Below, one piece after another: positions 53,226 through 63,609 of a stretch of DNA of 64,000 nucleotides. The notes under the pieces were generated by a model. That model worked only from the letters and a program-made list of their open reading frames with translations, was not told the origin of the DNA and ran no database searches. How positions within the stretch are numbered: position 1 is the stretch's first letter; each line of letters opens with the position of its first letter. The position numbers and the translations under genes are program-made. Source of the DNA: Luidia sarsii. Its lineage: Eukaryota; Echinodermata; Asteroidea; Paxillosida; Luidiidae. The DNA is taken from positions 24,891,911 to 24,955,910 of the forward strand of contig OX465101.1 in the NCBI GenBank assembly GCA_949987565.1, read 5' to 3'.

Positions 53226-56200
53226 TTGGTCGTTATAGTCTATTTTAAGCAGTTCACAAAATTCCTGTTACTTGGTCTTGTAGAAATTTGTTAAAATAGT
53301 GTTACCTCATTCAGCTATGAAGTTTAAGAAATTCTGCTTTCTGCAATTTCTCTCATTTTTTTTTCTTTTAAAGATGATCTTCGTTAACACTTAGCATTAA
53401 AATGTGGATGTAAAATAGTGTACAGATTTTCTGAAAGCTTGTAAATAATACTATTTGAACATGTAGTTGTCCTTTGTATGGTATCGTCCTGATAAATTTG
53501 GTGAATGACAATTTTCCATTCCCCTGGTCACATGTTTTGTCTCTGATGCACTGACTCACTTTGTAAAGAATGTAAAGAAAGTGCTAGATACTTCACAGTA
53601 CATAGAAGATTGTAAGTAAAGTACATGTTCATTGTAAATACATTGGGAAATGTTTGGCCTAGGATGAAAAAGTTCTTTCCGTGATGAATCAATCTAATTT
53701 AAAAATGAATTCTTTTCTTTGTGTGATCATTGTGGTGTTTCTGGGATTGCATGTATTTTTTAATAGTTATAAACTGAAAAATATCAATTATATCAGGATG
53801 GACAGCAAATGTCACAGTGGTATCGAGTGTCATCTTTGCTTTGGTTGTTGTTTCTTTGCTTTTGGATGAATGTATGTACATGTATAAATCCATATTTGAA
53901 AAGGGTGTTTCAAGAACTTTGTACTGTGCAAACAATACCATTCCGAGGTGATGGCTTAGGAATCATACTGTTAATGTTGTTACTGTTCCGGTCCCTGGAA
54001 GAAATCCTTGTTGAAGACCCAGAAAAAAACTGGAAGGAAACTGTAGAAGATGAAGGAAACCATAGAAGATGATGCCAAAGCATCTGGCATGGCCCACATG
54101 CACCCCACAGACATAGCCTTGACCAAGACGTTGATCGCCGATTTAGAAATCAAAATCCGGCCTTCAGAAATACAAGTAGTTTGGTGTGCTTTGCACAGCA
54201 TCGTTGCAAAATGCAGCCCCATTGATCCGCACATAGCATACCGGTACACATGCTGTGCATCATACCTCGCCTATATAAATTTGCGTGCGTATTATGTCGT
54301 GTGCGCGTCTTGTCTTGGCGGCCATTACAGCTGCGTACAGGCTCGTACACATGTACGCACACAGGCTGTTGTGTGTGGTATGGCAGTGGTGTGATCTGCG
54401 AGCCGTGTATACAGCTTGCACCCGGCCTGGTATAGTGCCGTTGTGCTGCGGTTTGCGTGCGTTTGGCCCGGATCTCTGACCGGAGCCGTACAGTACCGGA
54501 GAGACCGCCTTGGACAAGGCTGCACAGACAAGAAAGTTTGAAGAGCAGCCATTATGGAAATGAAATGTACAACCTAAGCTTGGGTGGTTTTGGGGTTTTC
54601 CAGGGTTTTTTTTGTTTTGCCTTGGAGACAATTCTGCTGTAAAAAACGGCTTTTGGGATCCTACCCCAAAAAGTGGGACGAATGAACTCTAAACACTGAC
54701 GATGATGATGATGATGACTGAACAAGCAACAAGCCAGGCTGTATTTTCTAGTAAAAGAATAACTTTAATACGACTCAAATATTAGCTTGTAGCAACCACA
54801 TTGAAAACATTGAACAACCTCTCTCAATGTACATGTACTTCATTTTTCAGTAGCTTAGGGTGATATCAACAAACAAAAAAAGCAGTTATCTTCCAAGTAC
54901 AAACACCAATACAAAAATAACAGAAAAGGGGGAAAAAGAAATGAGACTAAACATATGCCCCAATGTACTACAGTCTGAAACTTCTGATCCTAAATTTCCT
55001 CTTTGTTATGAAAACCTGATTTTATATACGGACGTCGGTATTGTTAAAAAAAAGAGACAAAAAGCAGTACAAAGACTCACTGTAAAAGCTGGGGCTAATT
55101 CCTCGTGAGTAGCTGTGGAGACAACCTTGAATACATAATGACAGTTACACGCCATACAGAAAATGTTCCAAGTTAAGAAAAAGATGAAAAAGACCGGGTT
55201 TTTTTTTACTCTACACAACATTGGCTGCTAGTGCCATTCAGACACTACATCCCCTTCAGGTAAATTAATCAATAAATGTTAATTCTTCATTTACAATCTT
55301 CAATATTCACTCAGGTGTTGTTGTTTTTTTTCTTCTAATATACACGGTACATTTGTAAGAAACTGTCTGATCACATCAAGATTTTCTCTCCAAATTCTGT
55401 TTAGATACACTGGACCATTTCTATAGTATTTCACCTCAAGCAAGCGCTAAATGACTATTCTTGCCGGCACAAAATGGCATCCGCTTTGTGTATAGAAACC
55501 TGCAGAACAAGTTCTGTATGCATGAGTGCTCCTAAAACAATAAATAGCATGCCTAGGCAGTGAGCCCTTCACTCTTATTACTTGGCTCTCAGTCACAATG
55601 CCACGTGCCCACGAGAACTAGAAAATTGTTTCCAACCAAACATCTCCTGAGTGAAACCTACTGAGCGTTTCTCCAGTGCCACGGCTCGAGCCTCCACTGA
55701 GAAGGCAATTTAATGCCAAAGTATCCCCGGCCACTTCCTCTGAAAGGCACAGGGAAAGCATCAGAAACTACAAGCTACAACATAAAAAAACCCTGTGTAC
55801 AAGTGTACATTATTGTGGATTGTATATTCGCAAATAAATGGCATATGGTGCCTCCTTTTCTTGCAGTCAAAATATGATTGACGCTACCACAACCACACGC
55901 ACACAAATCTAGTCAAAATGCTGGAAAACGTCGAAAGGAAGCAAAATAAAAAAAAAAACAGCGCAAGATCTACGTGCAGAGTACCAGAATCAAGTCACTC
56001 ACAACTTTCTTGCCAAAACCGACAACTTTCGTGCAAAATTGGAGGGTGCAGAATTACTTTGGACAAAAACATAAAACATGTTAATGAGTACTTCGTGACT
56101 TTCTGGATTATTAATGATCCCTTCCGCTCTATTTTACATCTTTGGTTAAAGAAAGCAACAAAAAAGAGAGAGAGAGAAAGAGAGAAGAAAAGGACGATGA

Positions 56201-57565
56201 TCTTACAAAAACAAATAAAAAAATTGACAGAGAATGACAACTTCAAGGTGTTTGGGACTCGTATAAAAGACTGGATAACAGTTAACGGTGATCTAAGGCA
56301 CGTTCTACCAACACATTACGGACCAACTAGATGAACGACGAAACAAAACAAAAAAACCTTTTGACTCCACATCACCTTTTCTCTTGTCTTTACAAGCATA
56401 ATTGTACTACTAAATTTGAATCCATGCTCCACCTACTAAAACTTGTTTGGCCTCATCTCAACAATTTCTGTCATTAATTTCTAAACATAAAAAAAAACCA
56501 CCAACGCCTCTCCGAAAACATATTTATAATATGTACACCTTATGTATCAAATATAGGAAGCAGTCAATATGACCCAGAACTTTTTTGTTTTCCTGACTAG
56601 GCTGAGACTCCTTGTAAAAAGGCCAGCGACAACGACAAAGAAAAAACAACTCCAAAACAACCGACTTTGGTTTGTCTTCTAAATCTACATTTGTCTACAT
56701 TTGTGTCCCTCGGTAATCAGGACCATGAAAAAAAGAGACGAGAGAAGAAGAAAAAAGGGCGGAAATTAGCCACGAATCAGTGCCGACACTATCGGTTAAT
56801 AATATACAGCATGTCATATCCAAGGTAAGGGCATCCCACCATGTTCATAACACGCACGTCTATCCTCTACATCCTGGCTCCGTATTACATTCCTGTTGGA
56901 GGTACGCAACAATTCTAAATTTGTCCTATAATGTTACTATGAACACAGGTCTTTCCTTTTTTTATACAGGATCAGTCATTTTAATGCATGAATGTACAAA
57001 AGAAACCCCCCCCAAAAAAAAATAATAACAAAAGGTTATAAAACTGACAGAACAAACGTTTACGTGTTATGTACAATGAAAATCATTTTTCCACAGTGTG
57101 AATAATCTTCCAATGATAACTTTCAAGAAAAAAAAAACAAAAAAAAACCAGGTAACAAAATCAAATAAAAATGAAATCCTTTTTCACATCATTAGAAAAT
57201 CTCAACATTTCAAAAGTGGGGGTTATTCCTCATTAGGCTGTGCCGGGTCACATATTACCATACACAGCCCTCTGCACGTGCTAAGCTGCTATTGTTTATG
57301 TGTAGATTTTTTTTTTTTTCCAAGCATGATCTGGACTCCCCTGAGGTGGCAAGTTTTATGAGACAAATCCCACGAGGTGGTTCGTCAAAAGGGCGAGACA
57401 GACCGCCTCACAGTTTTGATATGCAGGGGGGAAACCCCAGTTTCTGAATACAGGAACGCTTGCTTCCGGAATCAAGAGCGTACACCCCCCCCCCCTCCCT
57501 ATTCCCAGGCAGGCAGCATTCACCGAAAGACAACCCGCATCTTGCCATCAGAAGCGGACAATGTC

Positions 57566-58031
57566 ATTATGTGACCCGCTCTGCAAAAAAAGGTACCGGT
57601 ACTGCAGTCGCCGTATGCGGTCTCGCATACAGCGCCAATCCGTGTAGAGGGTGAAAACCCTCATTATAGCGTTTTACACATCTACTAGTCTACTATAACC
57701 ATACCTGTAGTTTCAATATCCATTTAACCAGAAATGATGAATTTAATTTAAAAAGAAAGAAAGTCTCATGGTCTCATCCTTGTTTTCTCCTTTTTTAATG
57801 GCTTGTTTATCCTTGAGTCATTTCAGGTTCCCAGTCAGTTTCTCCTTTGTTTGAAAAAACAACAACCTGAGAATGAATGTACACATTTTCCGGTAACTCA
57901 AATTTGCAATATGCTGCAGGCATCAAACATACATCAAATTAAACCTTAATAAATGGCCTTTCCATCCACGTGCGACGCAAGATTTTGAGCAACTGCGACT
58001 TCAGTACCTTTTTTGGCAGAGTGGGTCACGT
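57566..58031. mobile_element. MITE with TATGTGACCCGCTCTGCAAA ends
   Basis: The left TATGTGACCCGCTCTGC, AAAAAAAGGTACCGGTACTG mirrors the right CAGTACCTTTTTTGGCAGAG, TGGGTCACGTTA. About 465 bp, no ORF. A lone end occurs at 45764. Confidence 0.8.
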
Positions 58032-58216
58032 TATTAGAACGCATTAGCAGGGCCAGAACCTCAATCGGGATCGCTCTGTCTTCAACATACACAGTCTAAA
58101 CCAAACCTACACACCGAATACTGAATAAATACACACAGAACAAAGTGCTGGAGGAGGGGGGGGGCGTTTTAGGGGTTTTGGCCATTTAAAAAAAAAAAAT
58201 GATAATAATACATTGT

Positions 58217-58363
58217 CTAGTCTTGCATCTCTTCGGGCATGTCATGAGGGTTGATGATGCCCGGTACGGACAGCTGTATCTTCCGCTTCTCCTCAGCCGC
58301 CTGTCTCAGTTGCGACTCTCTCTCTTCCAAGAAAAGGTCGGCCGGCTCGTCGCCCGCAATCTC
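58217..58363 (-). CDS. XPO1: XPO1 terminal exon
   Basis: 147 bp including TAG at 58217-58219. Encodes EIAGDEPADLFLEERESQLR, QAAEEKRKIQLSVPGIINPH and DMPEEMQD. Acceptor TCTCAG. Confidence 0.97.
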   Translation of the reverse strand, partial: EIAGDEPADLFLEERESQLRQAAEEKRKIQLSVPGIINPHDMPEEMQD

Positions 58364-61300
58364 CTGAGAGAGGGGACAGGAAGGATGGGGAAGATGCGTC
58401 ATGATGAGATAACATTTCTTTATCCTGAAGTTGGGTCATGATTTCCCCCTCCCCCCACAGCGGGCAATCGGGCAAAGCACTGACCACTCAGTGCTTATGA
58501 CGCCGAGTAGGACAATCCCTCATCATGAATCTATGATGCAACGCGGTACCCCGCCTGCTATACATAACAGGGCTCGACCTTAGCACTAGCCCGGCGGTCA
58601 TTGTCTAGGAAAAACAGCTGCGGGCTGGTAAAATGACCCACTTTGCTAGCCCGGAAGACTAGTAAAAAGTAGGCAGCGGTGTGGCGACAAAAAACGATGC
58701 AGGCGGGGATGAGAAAGTAGAAACTAATAATTTGTTGACCTAATAACCTTGTGTTAAATTCAATATTAATTATACAGGGCTAGTAAAACTTGCTGCGGGC
58801 TAGCAAAAAAAATAAATTTACTAGCCCAGTGGGCTAATTAAAAAAAACATTAAGCATGAGGCTTGCATAAATATTCAAATCCGCCACACGACCTTAACCA
58901 GTTTGGTGGTCAAGTGCCGACAGAAATCTGTGCTAGCAAGCAGGAGTTGCGCGTTCGAATCCCGCCCGAGCTGCCCGAGTTATTATATTTGTTTAGCTGG
59001 CAATCGGGTAAAGCACTCACAACTCGGTGCTTATGAATTATTACATCGAGTAGGGCAACCCCTCATTGAATTACATTCTCCCCAACGCAATCATGTTCAA
59101 TCCATGATGGGTCAATGATAGCCGTGGAAGCCTATAAACCAACGAACGATGACAATTCAAGGATGGCGCTAACCGGTCGAAAGAGTGAGCCTGAGGTTTC
59201 TGCAGAAGCAACTACTTCAGAGCACCCGATGAAGGGAGTTGTTGCTACGAAAGCTCATGCACTCTTTCAGACAGCTTAGTCTCCAAGCACTACCCTTAAG
59301 CTGCACCGGTTTCTATCCTGTATTGCACAGCATCTATCTGTGTTTGGACAGGCTCTCTATCAAAGGTTCACGTCCACAGGTTGGCAAATTCCAGAAGGGT
59401 GTCCCTTGGACGATAGTTTGGGCGCTGGTTTGGGTGCTGGGTGCAGTTCTGAGGCAGTCTCACCTTGATCTGGACCAGGAAGTCTCGGAGGTGCTCCTTG
59501 AAAGCGGGAATGTCTTGGTTCAAGCTGAAGAGTCCCTTAACAAAGAGCTTGATCTGCACACTGGTCGGAGCAAACGGTATAGAGAGTGACACTCAATTGG
59601 CATAGATCTAATATCCCCTGAGATATCTAAAGCATAAACATAGAGTAGAATCGCGATAACTCGAACCCGGTTAACTCGAACCTCTGTTTACCTCGAGTGC
59701 ATACTGTATTCCCGACAAAAGAATAGGCCTATACATGTATGTGCAATACTTTTTTATAACTCAAATGCCGGATAACTTGTACTCATCCATTCCCCTTGAG
59801 TTCGTCTTATTGAGATTTTACTGTATTTGGCCAGTACGTCTCAGCCTTTTGCCCCACTGTTCAGCAAAAAACTACGGTACACAAACTTATTCTTCAAAGT
59901 ACAGCTTCATTCTATCCCCCAAGAGATACTGATATCTCCTCAGACTGAAGACGAACAGAGTATACTGTTCGAAACGTCGAGTTCTTCCATTTCTTCACAG
60001 AACTCCACGCACTCGCAAAAGAGAAAATTGCATGATGTCACCAGTATGCTCTGGCTGTCATCAGGAGAAAACGTCAAATTACCACTCGGGTTCTTTTCAG
60101 AACCACACCTCTTCTTTAAGAGACCTTATACATGGTGTCACCGCAAACCTTCCTATAATCATTTCCATGTAAAGATTGCAGTAAAAATGTTTAAAATTGT
60201 TATTTCTTATAATGACTCTGACTTACTCTTGTAAGTGCGGGAAAGCTGACTTGAGCAGGCCGGCGGTGAAGTCCTTGACGTACAGGTCGTTGGTCTGACC
60301 AGCCTGACTGGCACTCAGGGACGAGGTGATCTGGTTGCTCTCCACAATGCTGAACATGTAGGCCAGAATGCTGGCGTGCATGGTCAGGCCTGCGACAAGG
60401 TGACAGAGCAGCACTGTGGTCAGTTGAGCGCAACTTACATATGAGAACAAGTCAATTATGGATAAATAAATAAGACTTAAGGCTTTGGGTCATGGTGGGT
60501 CAATCAATATAGGAAGGTTTGCGGTGACACCATGTATAAGGTCTCTTAAAGGAAGAGGTGTGGTTCTGAAAAGAACCTGAATGGTAACTCGACTTTCTCC
60601 TGATGACGGCCGGAGCATACTGGTCGAAACGTCGAGTTACCACTCGGGTTCAAAACCAGACCTCTTCTTTAAGAGACCTTATACATGGTGTCACCGCAAA
60701 CCTTCCTATATTAAATCAATTATGCACAGAGGGGGGGGGGGGGAGTCAGCCTTGCAACAGTGTAACACTGTGCAGCGTGAGTGCTTGTCATTTGCTTCAA
60801 AGACGTAGGGGAGTGGGTTTAGTGCGTGATTAGCATACCTGCCGTGTGCGACGTGTCCGTGACCACCGACAGCACGTGCTGCAGCACGTCAGTGTAGTAG
60901 GTCTGGTAGAAGCCCTGTGCCGCTGCATTGTCCTGCCACACATTCTGCAGTAGTCCGCGCAAGATCGACAAACCTGCACGCACACAGACATACACAGAGG
61001 ATGAATCAGTTCCGAAGATGCGCGCTACAAAAAAAAAATGTGATCCTAGCAGGACCCGTCTCATAGGCAGAATGGACTCTGCCTTTGACAGCATTCCTGC
61101 TAGGGTCAATAGAGAAGATTCGCAAGCGAAAAGATACGGTTAGTGCAACAGACACGTCATCAACCATGATGGCATACACTACTTAGTATGCGCTAAACAT
61201 GCAGACAAGATATCGCGCTCGCTCCACATAAGGAAGAAACGCGTCGGAAAATTTAAACATTTAAACAAAAAATTAAAATATCTTTACTTTTTGTGGTCAA

Positions 61301-63609
61301 TATGGATGATGTTGTTCAGAGATGAGTAATCGCTGAATATGTACGGGTCATTTTTGTGAGTTTCAAAGTCTTTGAAATACGAAAAGATTAGTCTCTAGGT
61401 AGGGTAAAAAAAACGTGGGTGCATGGTGTCGGAAGTAGACCTCATTTAAACTCGTTACACAGCGGAGGGATCGCAAACACCACCACCAATACGCCGGCGA
61501 TTGCGAAACAGTGGAATGACCACTAACTGGTACAGATAGCCAAAAGATACTCGCTGTCAGGAACAGGCAGAGGACTCTGTTACCGCGATTCCTTTCGCGC
61601 CGTCCGACCTTGTGACCATCCAAAAAAACACACAATTGACCTGAATACAAAAGGTGTACGCTCCCCGGGACCACAACTCATTCAAAGTTTCCCGCGACAG
61701 ACCCCCCCTTGTGACCAGACCCACTCAACCATGAACGACAAGATGTTGACAATGACCAACACCACACAAACGTAGACATGCACCAGTGCGTCATTTACTT
61801 TAACACCCACTACGCGTACGCATATCCGTTCGGCCACAAAACCTCACAATATTGGTATGACATTGAGACGCGCTCGACGACTGCATCTCCGCTGAGGGCT
61901 GGGAAGCCTCACGGGTCTGTGCACGCATTCACAGAGTGGCTGCCGGATGAGCAGGCACCGGGACCGACGGGGGAGCACCTCGTTTCCTACCTGTGTCGGC
62001 CACGTTGCGCATGGTGTGCTTGACGGCCCAGATGATGGAGTCCAGGACCAGCTTGAACTGCCGGGCGGGGATGTTGAGCAGCGCCGAGAAGCAGTGGTTG
62101 TTGACGGCCTGCACCAGCAGGAAGAAGTTGGTGCGGTGCTCCGGGTACTCCTCCAGGTTCTTGTTGATCATGTCCAGGGTGCACTCGAAGACGGCGTCGA
62201 AGATCTTCGGCACCTCGTCCGTGATGTGGTTCTGCGGACGGGCAAAGATCGAGGGGGGGGGGTTGGGTGAACGAGTGAGCAAAAGGAAAGAAGACGAAGA
62301 CTATTTGTCTGAAGAACGGGTGTTCTGGCTCCGGGCGTCGACTTGATGAGAATCTTTGCAGTGATTGCTGTCATCTCACTGCGAAGATCCTCAACAAGTT
62401 CAAATGGAGACACTTGAACAACCCAGAGCCAGAGCAATGACATGACGGGGCGAGAGGGTCGGCCTAAACAGACAACTGAGAAGTTCTGGATTCAGAGGGG
62501 AGTTCTAGGGGGTCGACATGAGAGCTCTTTGATATCGGCCATCGGGGTGGATGAATCGAGGGGACCCCTGGCTCACCTCCAACTTGTTGATGATGGTGGC
62601 CATCGTGCTGAGGACCTCAGGCTCCCTGGCCGCTGGCACATTCCTCTTGTAATCTCCCAAGACGGTCTCCAGCAGTGGCGGGATGAAGTTTTCACAGACC
62701 TGAGATGAAAACAAAAAAATTAATAAATGAAACTAAGAATGTCAGATGAGACTTGAACGCTTGTGCGGTGGATGCACAGACATAAATAACCTATAGACGG
62801 ACAACAGCGGGCGCTAGACTGTAATTTCAGGACGCGTGAAAAACCATGGGCAAACTTGTTCGTCACGTCACACGGACGGGCTTAAGTACACAAAAACATT
62901 ATTACACATACTGGCCCGCCATCCACAGGAAAAATGACCGCCAAATTTAATAATAAAACACTCAAATACACATCTGTAATGGTGTATGTAGTCATCTCTG
63001 AAAAGGGCTTTCGATCTCAATCAGCATGGTTTCATCCCAAAAATTCAGTTTGAATCCATCATTCCGGGATTTCTCTATATGTTTGTGCACATTGTTAATC
63101 TACTTCCGCCCATGGTTTCACATTTAGTCGGGCGCCGTCACCATTACAGTATCCTGATGTCGTTTTCCATAGGCGTTGTGTATGTCTGTCGGTCTATAGG
63201 TTAATTATGTCTGTGGGTGGATGTACTAAGTGGACAGTTTGCGGCGACACTATGTCACACTTCTCCGTCGAGAAGGAGTGTGGCTCTGAAAAAAAGCCGC
63301 TAACTTGACGTCTCGGGCAGTGTGTACTCGTCGTTTGGGTAGTGTGTGCCCGTTCATCTTCATGGAAAGGAGATTTGAGGAGTGAGTGAGGTGAGTGAGC
63401 TGGAGGCTGGCTGAGGGACTGACCATGTGCGGGTCTGTGGAGCGGCTGACCCAGCCCGAGATGAGCTTGAGGGTCTCCTTCTTGACGGTGCGCATGCTGC
63501 GGATCAGCGGCTGCTTGGTGACGATCTCCCCGTTGCTGGTGATGGCCGCCGAGATGTTCTCGCTCATGCACTTGTACACGTTCAGCATGTCCAGGTAGAT
63601 CCTGCCCAG
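58217..63609 (-). CDS. XPO1: Exportin-1 (XPO1/CRM1), 3' third
   Basis: XPO1 is the RanGTP-dependent nuclear export receptor for leucine-rich NES cargo and several RNAs. Seven exons encode the last 363 residues in phase: LGRIYLDMLNVYKCMSENIS, TKQPLIRSMRTVKKETLKLI, NVPAAREPEVLSTMATIINK, FDAVFECTLDMINKNLEEYP, QFKLVLDSIIWAVKHTMRNV, SVVTDTSHTAGLTMHASILA, LFSLNQDIPAFKEHLRDFLV and DLFLEEREL-like LFLEERESQLRQ, ending NPHDMPEEMQD. This covers the C-terminal HEAT repeats, the C-terminal helix and the acidic tail that tune NES binding. The fit with vertebrate XPO1 is nearly gap-free. Upstream exons, including the NES-groove cysteine region, lie right of position 64000. The 3' UTR runs left from 58216. 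Confidence 0.97.
58455..58540 (+). repeat. SINE B body fragment
   Basis: GCGGGCAATCGGGCAAAGCA, CTGACCACTCAGTGCTTATG, GAGTAGGACAATCCCTCATC. Confidence 0.65.
58568..58866. mobile_element. CAGGGCTCGA element, short copy
   Basis: Head CAGGGCTCGACCTTAGCACT and tail GGGCTAGTAAAACTTGCTGC then TTAAGCATGAGGCTTG match 9188-10460, with the 1-kb middle absent and the flanks joined at GATGCAGGCGGGGATGAG. Confidence 0.8.
58868..59110 (+). repeat. tRNA-derived SINE, family B, near-complete
   Basis: ATTCAAATCCGCCACACGAC, A-box-like TTTGGTGGTCAAGTG (58902-58916), B box CGTTCGAATCCCGCC (GTTCGAATCC at 58953-58962), GAGCTGCCCGAG, GGCAATCGGGTAAAGCACTC, GAGTAGGGCAACCCCTCATT and GAATTACATTCTCC. Collinear with the minus copy at 38110-38300. 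Confidence 0.8.
59464..59560 (-). CDS. XPO1: XPO1 exon
   Basis: 97 bp. Begins with T completing an Asp codon, then VQIKLFVKGLFSLNQDIPAF and KEHLRDFLVQIK. The acceptor is GACCAG at 59561; a second AG 7 bp downstream would break the phase. Confidence 0.95.
59640..59825. mobile_element. Pogo/Tigger-type MITE
   Basis: The left TAGAGTAGAATCGCGATAAC, TCGAAC and right GTTCGTCTTATTGAGATTTT, ACTGTA are inverted copies of a TACAGTAGAATC.CGATAA..CGAAC end. About 185 bp, no ORF. Confidence 0.65.
60040..60165 (+). repeat. Family C arm
   Basis: CACCAGTATGCTCTGGCTGT, CATCAGGAGAAAACGTCAAA, TTACCACTCGGGTTCTTTTC, ATGGTGTCACCGCAAACC. It is a half element joined at the loop. Confidence 0.8.
60227..60389 (-). 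CDS. XPO1: XPO1 exon
   Basis: 163 bp. Encodes GLTMHASILAYMFSIVESNQ through AGLLKSAFPHLQ. Acceptor TCGCAG, donor GTAAGT. One residue longer than I recall in vertebrates within the variable QITSSLSASQAGQTND loop. Confidence 0.95.
60390..60838. other. XPO1 intron with a family C foldback
   Basis: Nearly half is the foldback 60508-60710. A G run (60731-60743) follows. Confidence 0.7.
60508..60710. repeat. Family C foldback, complete
   Basis: TATAGGAAGGTTTGCGGTGA at the left and its complement at the right end. Arms pair through AAGGTCTCTTAAAG.AGAGGT and GGTAACTCGAC/GTCGAGTTACC. The central loop reads CTGATGA (60600-60606), C, GGCC (60608-60611), ten bases, GGTC (60622-60625), GAAAC (60626-60630), GTC. 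This is the clearest copy of the hammerhead-like core. Confidence 0.9.
60839..60973 (-). CDS. XPO1: XPO1 exon
   Basis: 135 bp. Encodes LSILRGLLQNVWQDNAAAQG and YTDVLQHVLSVVTDTSHTA. Acceptor GTGCAG, donor GTATGC. Confidence 0.96.
60974..61990. other. XPO1 intron
   Basis: Holds a family B pair (61035-61115) near its 5' donor-distal end; the rest shows nothing recognisable. Confidence 0.5.
61035..61115. repeat. Family B short pair
   Basis: TGATCCTAGCAGGACCCGTC, GGCAGAATGGACTCTGCC, TGACAGCATTCCTGCTAGGG. The GAAACGTC boxes are lost from both arms. Confidence 0.7.
61991..62231 (-). CDS. XPO1: XPO1 exon
   Basis: 241 bp. Encodes NHITDEVPKIFDAVFECTLD through KHTMRNVADT. Acceptor CCGCAG, donor GTAGGA. 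Confidence 0.97.
62232..62576. other. XPO1 intron
   Basis: No repeat recognised. A G run at 62251-62260 becomes a C tract near the acceptor of the next exon on the transcribed strand. Confidence 0.5.
62577..62699 (-). CDS. XPO1: XPO1 exon
   Basis: 123 bp, 41 codons. Encodes VCENFIPPLLETVLGDYKRN and VPAAREPEVLSTMATIINKL. Acceptor TCTCAG, donor GTGAGC. Confidence 0.96.
62700..63423. other. XPO1 intron
   Basis: Holds a family C copy (63236-63345). Nothing else recognised. Confidence 0.55.
63236..63345 (-). repeat. Family C element
   Basis: AGTTTGCGGCGACACTATGT, GAAGGAGTGTGGCTCTGA, TAACTTGACGTCTCGGGCAG. The minus strand reads GCCC-GAGACGTC, one base off the box. Confidence 0.75.
63424..63609 (-). 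CDS. XPO1: XPO1 exon (first in window)
   Basis: 186 bp, 62 codons. Encodes LGRIYLDMLNVYKCMSENIS to SGWVSRSTDPHM. Acceptor CTGCAG, donor GTCAGT. Confidence 0.96.

Larger units (their letters stand above)
52515..58216. other. Intergenic, or 3' UTRs of FAM161A and XPO1
   Basis: The two genes converge here. No exon recognised. Contents are an eroded family B arm (53170-53225), a (GAT)n stretch (54697-54717), A/T-rich sequence (54.8-57.2 kb) that could hold a long XPO1 3' UTR, an end of the 5325-type MITE (57215-57260), C homopolymers (57484-57495) and a TIR element (57566-58031). Confidence 0.5.
58364..59463. other. XPO1 last intron
   Basis: Holds a SINE B body (58455-58540), a CAGGGCTCGA element (58568-58866) and a near-complete SINE B (58868-59110). 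Confidence 0.65.
59561..60226. other. XPO1 intron
   Basis: Holds a pogo-type MITE (59640-59825) and a family C arm (60040-60165). Confidence 0.65.

Noticed and set aside
61947..62346. Plus-strand frames opposite XPO1 exons (also 63427-63789)
   Set aside because: Antisense shadows of XPO1 coding exons.
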